DNA from: Bacteroidota bacterium
GTDB lineage: Bacteria; Bacteroidota; Ignavibacteria; Ignavibacteriales; Ignavibacteriaceae
Length of the DNA stretch: 5,590 nucleotides
Direction of reading: 5' to 3'
Assembly: GCA_021793635.1 (NCBI GenBank)
Contig: JAJYSI010000252.1
Span: 1 to 5,590 of the forward strand
Part shown: positions 1-5,590 of the stretch, piece by piece
Position numbering within the stretch: the stretch's first letter is position 1
How the letters are laid out: every line of letters begins with the position of its first letter
Translations under genes and position numbers: made by a program
Notes under the pieces: generated by a model
Database searches by the model: none
The model's input: the letters and a program-made list of their open reading frames with translations, nothing else
What the model was told of the DNA's origin: nothing

Positions 1-814
1 CTGACTCTCTATTTTCTCCATTTGTCAATCTTCTGTCAAGATGAATTTTACAATAATCCGCCACAGCACATAAAGAAGGACTTGATGAAACAATTTCCGA
101 AATAGTCACAGAACCTTTTCCAAGGAACGAATCGTTAGCAAGTTTGCTATTTAATTTTTCTATTTCCAGTGCAGCTCTCGAAGCTTCATAAATAGCATTC
201 TTCCCACGTTCAGGTGCAGAGCCGTGAGCGGAGATTCCGTGGAACGAAACTTCAATTTCCATTCTGCCGCGATGCCCGCGGTAAATATTTAAATTTGTCG
301 GTTCGGTAACGATAACACATTCCGGTTTAATTTTATCTTCTTCAATTATATATTCCCAGCAGAGTCCATCACAGTCTTCCTCCATAACTGATCCTACAAA
401 ATAGATTGTCAAATCATTCTTTAAGCCGATCTGTTTCAAAATTTTTCCTGCTGTAATAAATGAAGCTGGCCCTCCGGATTGATCAACACTGCCTCTGCCG
501 TGCACAAATCCGTTTTTAATTTCTCCGCCGAATGGATCGAAGTTCCAATTATCCAAATTACCGGCGTCTACTGTATCGATGTGCCCATCAATCGCAATTA
601 TTTTTTTGCCGCTGCCGATTCTGCCGATTACGTTTCCTAAACCATCTATAAATACTTCATCAAATCCGGCATTGACCATCATGTCTCTTAGATCTTCAGC
701 AGTCTGTTTTTCGCCGCAGCTTAATGATTTATGCTTTATTAAACGGGATAAGTTTTGAGCTGTAAAATCGGAATTATTTTCGGCAAGAGTAAGAATTTGT
801 TTTGCTAAATTCAT
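1..814 (-). CDS. ygeY: YgeY-type M20 family metallohydrolase, C-terminus cut by window edge
   Basis: Zinc-dependent amidohydrolase/peptidase of the M20 (ArgE/DapE/carboxypeptidase G2) fold, probably cytoplasmic: no signal peptide is visible. 271 codons are read from ATG at 814 with no stop before base 1. The family runs to about 400 residues, so roughly 130 residues, including the last metal-binding His, lie outside. Visible landmarks are DGHIDTVD (metal ligand H78, with D80), GRGSVDQSGG (bridging metal ligand D111), MEED (catalytic base E145, ligand E146), TEPTNLNIYRGHRGR (E171 ligand; this stretch is typical of YgeY), FHGISAHGSAP (H197 of the lid domain) and HLDRRLTNGE near the edge. The start is supported by AAAGGG five bases upstream and by an in-frame TAA just before the ATG. 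It is transcribed divergently from ygfK-ssnA. YgeY is annotated as a selenium-metabolism-linked hydrolase and is tied by published gene-cluster work to anaerobic urate breakdown; its substrate is not evident from sequence. Other M20 enzymes (ArgE, DapE) are less likely given the YgeY-like EPTNLNIYRGHRG stretch and the neighbours. Confidence 0.9.
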   Translation of the reverse strand, partial: MNLAKQILTLAENNSDFTAQNLSRLIKHKSLSCGEKQTAEDLRDMMVNAGFDEVFIDGLGNVIGRIGSGKKIIAIDGHIDTVDAGNLDNWNFDPFGGEIKNGFVHGRGSVDQSGGPASFITAGKILKQIGLKNDLTIYFVGSVMEEDCDGLCWEYIIEEDKIKPECVIVTEPTNLNIYRGHRGRMEIEVSFHGISAHGSAPERGKNAIYEASRAALEIEKLNSKLANDSFLGKGSVTISEIVSSSPSLCAVADYCKIHLDRRLTNGENRES

Positions 815-819
815 TTTAT

Positions 820-825
820 CCCTTT
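820..825 (-). promoter_or_regulatory. Ribosome-binding site of ygeY
   Basis: Read on the minus strand this is AAAGGG, five bases before the ATG at 814. It is the only purine-rich Shine-Dalgarno-like stretch near that start and fixes the choice. The match is partial, as is common in AT-rich genomes. Confidence 0.55.
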
Positions 826-907
826 ACTGAAATCATATAAATAATTTTACAATAGTAAGAATGGAGAAATTTACTTTTGTCCATCGACTATTGCCCCATT
901 AATGAAA

Positions 908-936
908 TTCATAATAACCCTTTGAATTTTTGTCAG
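908..936 (-). promoter_or_regulatory. Candidate sigma-70-like promoter for ygeY
   Basis: On the minus strand, CTGACA (936-931; five of six matches to TTGACA) is followed after exactly 17 bases by TATGAA (913-908; four of six matches to TATAAT). A start about seven bases downstream would give a leader of roughly 85 bases before the ygeY ATG. This is pattern matching only: AT-rich DNA gives many such matches, and the host's promoter consensus is unknown. Confidence 0.3.
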
Positions 937-1015
937 TGTTAAATTATAAAAAATTAAATTAATTAGTAAGTAAAAAATTTATTTTTTTATAAACTTGGAG
1001 TATATTTATACAGCT

Positions 1016-1045
1016 TTAAAACTTAAGTTTTCTAAAAATTATGAT
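1016..1045 (+). promoter_or_regulatory. Candidate promoter for the ygfK-ssnA operon
   Basis: TATGAT at 1040-1045 is a five-of-six match to the -10 consensus. TTAAAA at 1016-1021, 18 bases upstream, is a four-of-six match to -35. A start near 1052 would leave a leader of about 27 bases before the ygfK ATG. The alternative TTGGAG at 995-1000 lacks a well-spaced -10. The palindrome at 1018-1031 overlaps the -35 and spacer, which would suit repressor control. Weak evidence in very AT-rich DNA. Confidence 0.25.
1018..1031. repeat. Perfect 14-bp palindrome, possible operator
   Basis: AAAACTTAAGTTTT reads identically on both strands, with no loop; the symmetry breaks immediately outside (T1017 against C1032). 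It lies 48-61 bases upstream of the ygfK start, where an operator for a dimeric regulator would be expected. With no gap between arms it is not a hairpin terminator. Chance palindromes of this length are not rare in DNA this AT-rich, so operator function is inference. Confidence 0.35.
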
Positions 1046-1069
1046 TTAATAATTCTACAAAAATGAAAT

Positions 1070-1075
1070 GGGGTG
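1070..1075 (+). promoter_or_regulatory. Weak ribosome-binding site deciding the ygfK start
   Basis: GGGGTG, partly complementary to the 3' end of 16S rRNA (the GGTG end of GGAGGTG), ends three bases before ATG 1079. The alternative in-frame GTG at 1073 lies inside this stretch and has no purine-rich sequence at proper spacing, so the ATG is preferred. The short spacing suggests modest initiation. Confidence 0.4.
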
Positions 1076-1078
1076 CTT

Positions 1079-4000
1079 ATGGCAAAACGTTTTGTACCGG
1101 TCGAGTTCGAACATCTTTTGTTTTGGATTTTCAATGAATATTTTTCACAAGGTTCAATATTCGGAATTCCGTCCTCAAAATTTTATATCCAACGAAATAA
1201 AAATGATATATCCATATTCGATCAGTCAATTGAGACTCCGGTTGGTCCGGCAGCAGGTCCGCACACACAATTAGCCCAAAATATAATCTCAACATATCTG
1301 GTCGGCGGAAGATTTATTGAATTGAAAACAGTCCAGGTTCTAGATTCAATTAAAGTTACAAAACCATGCATCGATGCTGAGGACGAATGCTACAATGTTG
1401 AATGGTCCCAGGAATTAAATCTTGAACAATCATTCGACGAATATCTAAAAGCTTGGATTATAATCCACATCTTAAAACAAGCATTGAAGCTTTCTGATTC
1501 GCAAAATTCATTCATCTTCAACATGAGCCTTGGATATGACTTTCAAGGAATTACTTCTAATAAGATGGATGAGTTTATTAATTCTATGAAAGACGCATCC
1601 GGAAATAAATTGTTTGAACAATATAAACAATTAATTGAAAGTAAAAGTTTCTATAATAAATTTCTTCAAGCTGCCAATAAACATGAAATTCAAAATGAGG
1701 AAGTAACGTTCCGGTTCAAAGAATCATTTTCGAATATCAGCAATATTTCGCCAAATATTTCCGGATCAGCTACACTTTCCACAATGCATGGGTGTCCTCC
1801 GGATGAAATTGAAAAGATTGCCGAACATTTAATCCAAGCTAAACATCTGCATACTTTTATTAAGCTTAATCCGACACTTTTAGGAAGGCAAAAAGTTGAA
1901 AATATTTTAGCAGAGACCGGTTTTAATTATTTGAATTTAAATGAAAAGATTTTTGAGAATGATTTAATTTTCAGCGAAGCAGAAGGTTTAGCATCACGAC
2001 TTAAGTCTTATGCAGGTTTAAATAAAAAAGAATTCGGAATAAAGCTGTCAAATACTCTCGGCGTAAAAAATAACCGATTAAAATTACCGGGGACGGAAAT
2101 GTATATGTCGGGGAGAGCCTTATATCCTCTTACAATAAATCTCGCCTACGAATTAGCAAAATCATTTGAAGGCGACATTAAAATTTCATTTTCCGGAGGT
2201 GCAGATACTGAAAACATAAAAGATATTTTAGCTGCAGGTATTTTCCCGGTAACTATGGTAACTGATTTGTTAAAACCAGGCGGCTATCTAAGATTATTCG
2301 AAGCCGCAAAAGAAGCCGATAAAATTATTTTCGAAAATAATATCAAAAATAAAATTCACCTTAATCTTCTCAAGAATTTAGCTGAACATTCCATAACTGA
2401 TATCAATTATAAAAAAGAAAAGAGAAATACCGGCTCGATAAAAATTCAAAATAAACTTGAAATGTTTGACTGCTTTATTGCACCCTGTCAGATAAATTGT
2501 CCAATCGAGCAAGACGTTTCAGATTACATTAGATTGATTGAAGAAAAGAAATTTAAAGAAGCCTGCGAAGTAATTGCGGCAAAAAATCCTTTGCCAAATA
2601 TTACTTCGTACATTTGCGACCATCAATGCACTGCCAAGTGTACGAGGTGGGACTACGATTCTCCATTGTTAATCCGCGAATTAAAAAAGGAAGCCGTTGA
2701 AAAAGGCTACAAACAATTCGTTGAACATTTCAAAAAGAACAGGTCGATAGATGAAAAGAAAATAAAAGCAGCAATTATCGGCGCAGGTCCGGCAGGGTTG
2801 TCCACGGCTTATTTTCTTGCTCATTCAGGATTTGATGTAACAATATTCGAACAAAATAAAAAAGCCGGCGGAGTAGTAAGTCAAATTATTCCTGAATTCA
2901 GAATTCCGGGAGAAATTATTGACAAGGATGTTGAATTTATAATTTCCTTGGGAGTAAAAATCAATTACAATTCCGATAAGCTTTTCGATATCCAATCTCT
3001 AAGACAAAAAGGCTATAAATACTTTTTCATCGGCATTGGGGCATCTCAACCGGTTCAATTAAATCTAAATAAAAGTGATGGTCGGGTATTAACTTCAATT
3101 GAAATGCTTCGCTCTTTCAATAAAAAGGAAAATTTGCAATTAGGAAAATCCGTAGCAGTTATCGGTGGAGGCAATTCAGCAATGGACAGTGCACGCGCTG
3201 CAGCCCGTGTAGAAGGGGTCAAAAATGTATTTATTATTTACAGGCGCACCAAAGAATTTATGCCGGCAGATAAAGAAGAATTTGAAGCGGCAATTTCGGA
3301 TGGAATAATATTTAAAGAACTGCTGACTCCGGTTACATTTGAAAATAATATTCTTAAATGCCAAAAGATGAAACTTGGAAAGATTGATTTTGACGGCAGA
3401 AGAAAAACCACTCCGCTAGAAAATGAATTTGAAAACATTTCAATTAACACGGTTATCTCTGCGATTGGAGAAAATGTGGAGTCTGAATTATTAATTAAAA
3501 ACAATATATTCAAAGATTCTAATGGAAAACTTATTGTGAATTCTAAAACTTGCGAGACAAATATTGAAAATGTTTATGTCGGCGGAGATGCATATCGAGG
3601 TCCCTCGACCGTAGCGCAAGCAATTGCGGATGCGAAGCGAGCTGCAGACAACATTCTTTTTAAAGAAGGTAAAATTTTGTTTGATAAAATTCATTCCGAA
3701 AATTATTACAATGTGTCTGAAAGAATTAGGGATATTCAGCAAAGAAAAGGAAAAGTATCAGACTACCATCCGGAAAACAAAATCGAAGAAGCTAAAAGAT
3801 GTCTTGGGTGCAATTTAATCTGCAATAAATGTGTTGAAGTCTGTCCGAATAGAGCTAACATTGCATTGGATTCAGAAACTATCGGAAACACTTTTAATGA
3901 TGCCTACCAGATAATTCATCTTGATGGATTATGCAACGAATGCGGCAACTGCCAAACTTTTTGCCCATATAACGATGCTCCATATAAAACTAAGATGACA

Positions 4001-4267
4001 ATATTTTGGTCGGAAAAAGATTTCCGAGACAGTACTAACAGCGGATTTTTCATCAAACGAAATGTAAACGGAAATCATGATGTCATACAGGTTCAGTACC
4101 GCCTTAATTCCGAAACCGGTAAATATTTAAGCAGCGCCGATGGAGTAATGTACACAATAAATCCGTCAAGCATTTCAAATGAACTGGAAAGATTATCGAA
4201 AACAATTTCAAACATTGTAAAATTCTTCCCCTTTCTTTTAAGTCCTTCAGAAAACCATTTACTTTAA
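1079..4267 (+). CDS. ygfK: YgfK: DHOD-like barrel / FAD-NAD(P) / iron-sulfur oxidoreductase ('putative selenate reductase subunit')
   Basis: 1062 residues, close to the E. coli protein (about 1030), which it matches end to end. Residues 1-430 form a dihydroorotate-dehydrogenase-like barrel: PVGPAAGPHTQLAQN (54-68), ELKTVQ (81-86), KPCIDAEDEC (96-104 region), TLSTMHGCPP (232-241), KLNPTLLG (262-269) and SGGAD to DLLKPGGY (372-403, probable flavin-phosphate end). Residues 465-521 carry a GltD/DPYD-type iron-sulfur region (C465, C470, C474, C513, C517, C521). Residues 563-860 hold an FAD site (IGAGPAG 567-573, E591), an NAD(P) site (GGGNSAMD 696-703, YRR 721-723) and the FAD-closing GGD (835-837). 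Residues 908-962 hold a two-cluster ferredoxin domain (C911, C915, C918, C922; C952, C955, C958, C962). It is probably a soluble cytoplasmic enzyme moving electrons between NAD(P)H and a heterocycle or partner hydroxylase. Cluster membership points to anaerobic purine/urate catabolism; the selenate-reductase name is context-based. ATG 1079 is chosen over GTG 1073 from the ribosome-binding site and because the N-terminus then starts about where the E. coli protein does. It is the first gene of an operon with ssnA. Confidence 0.96.
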   Translation: MAKRFVPVEFEHLLFWIFNEYFSQGSIFGIPSSKFYIQRNKNDISIFDQSIETPVGPAAGPHTQLAQNIISTYLVGGRFIELKTVQVLDSIKVTKPCIDAEDECYNVEWSQELNLEQSFDEYLKAWIIIHILKQALKLSDSQNSFIFNMSLGYDFQGITSNKMDEFINSMKDASGNKLFEQYKQLIESKSFYNKFLQAANKHEIQNEEVTFRFKESFSNISNISPNISGSATLSTMHGCPPDEIEKIAEHLIQAKHLHTFIKLNPTLLGRQKVENILAETGFNYLNLNEKIFENDLIFSEAEGLASRLKSYAGLNKKEFGIKLSNTLGVKNNRLKLPGTEMYMSGRALYPLTINLAYELAKSFEGDIKISFSGGADTENIKDILAAGIFPVTMVTDLLKPGGYLRLFEAAKEADKIIFENNIKNKIHLNLLKNLAEHSITDINYKKEKRNTGSIKIQNKLEMFDCFIAPCQINCPIEQDVSDYIRLIEEKKFKEACEVIAAKNPLPNITSYICDHQCTAKCTRWDYDSPLLIRELKKEAVEKGYKQFVEHFKKNRSIDEKKIKAAIIGAGPAGLSTAYFLAHSGFDVTIFEQNKKAGGVVSQIIPEFRIPGEIIDKDVEFIISLGVKINYNSDKLFDIQSLRQKGYKYFFIGIGASQPVQLNLNKSDGRVLTSIEMLRSFNKKENLQLGKSVAVIGGGNSAMDSARAAARVEGVKNVFIIYRRTKEFMPADKEEFEAAISDGIIFKELLTPVTFENNILKCQKMKLGKIDFDGRRKTTPLENEFENISINTVISAIGENVESELLIKNNIFKDSNGKLIVNSKTCETNIENVYVGGDAYRGPSTVAQAIADAKRAADNILFKEGKILFDKIHSENYYNVSERIRDIQQRKGKVSDYHPENKIEEAKRCLGCNLICNKCVEVCPNRANIALDSETIGNTFNDAYQIIHLDGLCNECGNCQTFCPYNDAPYKTKMTIFWSEKDFRDSTNSGFFIKRNVNGNHDVIQVQYRLNSETGKYLSSADGVMYTINPSSISNELERLSKTISNIVKFFPFLLSPSENHLL

Positions 4268-4270
4268 GGA
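4266..4270 (+). promoter_or_regulatory. Ribosome-binding site of ssnA overlapping the ygfK stop
   Basis: AAGGA starts within the TAA stop of ygfK and ends six bases before the ssnA ATG at 4277. The overlap implies the two genes share one transcript and may be translationally coupled. Confidence 0.75.
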
Positions 4271-4276
4271 ATTGAT

Positions 4277-5590
4277 ATGCTAATTCTAAAAAACGCAAAT
4301 GTTATTAATTTTTATCCGCCATATGTAAAAGAGAATATCGATGTCGTAATAGAAGATAATTCTATTGTAGAAACCGGTAAAAATATTTCCCGCAAATACC
4401 TGAAAGAAAAATCTATCGATCTATCCGGTAAATATATTTCGCCCGGTTTGGTCTGCTCTCATAATCATTTCTATTCTGTACTGGCAAGAGGAATATTAGC
4501 AAGGATAAAACCGGCGAATAACTTCGTAGAAATATTACAGAATCTCTGGTGGAAACTTGACAAAGCTATCGATCAGGAAATCCTTTACTACAGCGCAATG
4601 ATAGGTGCTCTAGAAGCCATTAAAAGCGGGACTACTTCAGTTGTGGACCATAATTCTTCTCCTTCATTTATTAAAGGCTCGCTCAATACAATTAGAAGTT
4701 GTTTTGAAAAAGCTGGACTGCGCGGAATTTTATGCTATGAAATAACCGATAGAAACGGCGATAAGAAAATTCGTGAAAGCTTGAAGGAATCCGAAGATTT
4801 TATTTCTTCTCTTGAAAGTGCTAAGGAGAAAAATAAAGTAAGTCTTATTGAAGCTGCTGTTGGTGCTCATGCGCAGTTTACTTTAAGCGATAAAACGCTT
4901 TCATCAATTACAGAAATAATCAATCGAACAGGAAGTGGGATTCACATCCATGTCTGCGAAGACAAATTGGATGCCGTTCATGCTAAAAATAATTATGCGA
5001 AAACTGCAATTGAGCGATTAGAAAAATTCAATCTTCTAAATGAAAAATCAATCCTTGCACACGGTGTTTACTTAACCCAAAAGGATATCCGATTAATAAA
5101 TCGGAAAGGATCATTCCTGGTTCATAATCCCCGCTCAAATATGAACAACGGAGTCGGCTATTTAAAATATCCCGGACTCGTTAAAAACACAACTTTAGGC
5201 ACAGATGGAATTGGCTCAGACATGCTTGAAGAATTTAAATTTGCCTATTTTAAAAATAACGAATCAGGCAATGAAATTTCAACCGGGGATTTCTTAAAGT
5301 TCATTCAGAATGGAAATATAATACTCGAGCGTTATTTCAATAAGAAATTCGGAAACATCGAAACCGGGTATATTGCGGACATTGTTGTTTATGATTATTC
5401 GCCTCCTACCCCGCTTGTTAATGAAAACTTAACTGGACATTTAGCTTTTGGTTTTTCTTCAAGTGATATTGAATCAGTAATAATTAACGGAAGGATTGTG
5501 TACGATAAAAGACAATTTCCTTTTGATATTTCAGAAATTTATTTGAACGCGAGAAAAGCAGCACAAAGGTTATGGAAAAGAATGGACGAT
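4277..5590 (+). CDS. ssnA: SsnA-type amidohydrolase, last few residues beyond window edge
   Basis: Amidohydrolase-superfamily enzyme of the TrzA/guanine deaminase branch, expected to hydrolyse or deaminate a ring using one metal ion, in the cytoplasm. 438 codons are open to the final base with no stop. E. coli SsnA has about 442 residues and its end resembles the ARKAAQRLWKRMDD seen here, so only a handful of residues should be missing. Key residues: SHNHFYS (metal ligands H62, H64), VGAHAQFT (H198), HIHVCED (H225 probable metal ligand, E228 probable catalytic acid), LAHGVYL (H262), VHNPRSNMNNGVG (282-294) and LGTDGIGSDM (D310, the conserved metal-site Asp). NLWWKLD (89-95) and GHLAFGFSS (387-395) are further stretches shared with E. 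coli SsnA. ATG 4277 has a good ribosome-binding site and lies 9 bases after ygfK. SsnA was first noted in E. coli through stationary-phase viability; gene-cluster work ties it to anaerobic purine breakdown. A plain guanine deaminase is possible, but the SsnA-specific motifs and the ygfK neighbour argue against it. The natural substrate is not visible. Confidence 0.95.
   Translation, partial: MLILKNANVINFYPPYVKENIDVVIEDNSIVETGKNISRKYLKEKSIDLSGKYISPGLVCSHNHFYSVLARGILARIKPANNFVEILQNLWWKLDKAIDQEILYYSAMIGALEAIKSGTTSVVDHNSSPSFIKGSLNTIRSCFEKAGLRGILCYEITDRNGDKKIRESLKESEDFISSLESAKEKNKVSLIEAAVGAHAQFTLSDKTLSSITEIINRTGSGIHIHVCEDKLDAVHAKNNYAKTAIERLEKFNLLNEKSILAHGVYLTQKDIRLINRKGSFLVHNPRSNMNNGVGYLKYPGLVKNTTLGTDGIGSDMLEEFKFAYFKNNESGNEISTGDFLKFIQNGNIILERYFNKKFGNIETGYIADIVVYDYSPPTPLVNENLTGHLAFGFSSSDIESVIINGRIVYDKRQFPFDISEIYLNARKAAQRLWKRMDD

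Larger units (their letters stand above)
815..1078. other. Divergent intergenic region between ygeY and ygfK
   Basis: 264 bases without a credible gene. The half next to ygfK (about 935-1065) is extremely AT-rich with A and T runs, as expected for promoter DNA. Both neighbouring genes start from here in opposite directions, so it must hold a promoter for each unless a leader gene was missed. It contains the two promoter candidates and the palindrome listed separately. I found no tRNA, no riboswitch-like conserved core and no strong GC-rich hairpin. The only small reading frames (13 codons from 861 on plus; 6 codons from 836 on minus) lack support. Confidence 0.8.

Noticed and set aside
612..629. 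Tandem 9-base repeat (ctgccgatt twice) within ygeY
   Set aside because: It encodes the ordinary IGRIG stretch of the protein and is explained by coding constraint.
816..836. Six-codon upstream reading frame (MISVKG) ending just before ygeY
   Set aside because: No ribosome-binding site, and it contains the ygeY one; likely a by-product of an upstream ATG rather than a leader peptide.
872..879. TACTTTTG, a match to the Bacteroidetes-type TAnnTTTG promoter element
   Set aside because: No TTTG-like partner about 20 bases upstream, and it lies some 200 bases from ygfK.
861..902. 13-codon plus-strand frame in the intergenic region
   Set aside because: Too short, no ribosome-binding site, no recognisable function.
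1073..1078. In-frame GTG at 1073 as the ygfK start (adds two residues)
   Set aside because: It lies within the only Shine-Dalgarno-like stretch; ATG 1079 is better placed and starts about where E. coli YgfK does.
1068..1274. 68-codon plus-strand reading frame starting with ATG at 1068
   Set aside because: It overlaps the start of ygfK in another frame, has no recognisable features, and the ygfK frame matches a known protein throughout.
3176..3742. Three minus-strand reading frames of 62, 91 and 83 codons
   Set aside because: They are antisense shadows of the ygfK FAD/NAD(P) domain; no ribosome-binding sites and no protein-like motifs.
3624..3818. 64-codon plus-strand frame inside ygfK
   Set aside because: Lysine-rich shadow of the real frame, with no independent evidence.
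1079..4267. Selenocysteine or selenate reduction implied by the 'selenium' family names
   Set aside because: No in-frame TGA occurs in the readable part of any of the three genes, and no selenate-reductase (molybdopterin) domain is present; the names come from genomic association.
4104..4298. 64-codon minus-strand frame spanning the ygfK/ssnA junction
   Set aside because: Antisense to two well-supported genes; no motif or initiation site.

Overview
The window is gene-dense, AT-rich bacterial DNA with three genes, two of them cut by the window edges. On the minus strand (814 to beyond base 1) lies the N-terminal two thirds of a YgeY-type M20 metallohydrolase. After a 264-base AT-rich gap, two plus-strand genes follow: a complete ygfK (1079-4267) and, 9 bases later, an almost complete ssnA (4277 to the right edge). 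All three were recognised from their translated proteins. YgfK and SsnA match my memory of the Escherichia coli proteins along essentially their whole length.

The genes belong together. In E. coli and many anaerobes, ygeY, ygfK and ssnA lie in the cluster once described as 'selenium-dependent molybdenum hydroxylase' genes, with ygeW, ygeX, hyuA and xanthine-dehydrogenase-like genes. As I recall, work on gut bacteria tied this cluster to anaerobic breakdown of urate and other purines. In that picture YgfK is a multi-cofactor flavin/iron-sulfur oxidoreductase acting on a purine-derived ring or as its electron partner. SsnA is an amidohydrolase that would open or deaminate a ring, and YgeY is a hydrolase acting on a later amide-type intermediate. 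The individual reactions cannot be read from the sequence. The older names 'putative selenate reductase subunit' and 'selenium metabolism hydrolase' come from genome context rather than demonstrated chemistry.

Layout: 1-814 ygeY (minus, C-terminus missing); 815-1078 divergent intergenic region with one promoter candidate per direction and a perfect 14-bp palindrome over the ygfK-side promoter candidate; 1079-4267 ygfK; 4277-5590 ssnA, whose last codon in the window falls exactly on the final base, only a few residues short of the usual C-terminus. ygfK and ssnA almost certainly form one operon, since the ssnA ribosome-binding site overlaps the ygfK stop codon.

Organism: a bacterium with low-GC DNA, heavy use of AAA, GAA, ATA and ATT codons, ATG starts with short purine-rich ribosome-binding sites, and an anaerobic-type, iron-sulfur-rich gene set. 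An Ignavibacteria/Bacteroidota-like lineage is a guess from sequence texture only. I see no mobile element, CRISPR array, RNA gene or terminator. The window is best described as an unusual arrangement of a known but biochemically poorly resolved purine-catabolic system, not a wholly new one.
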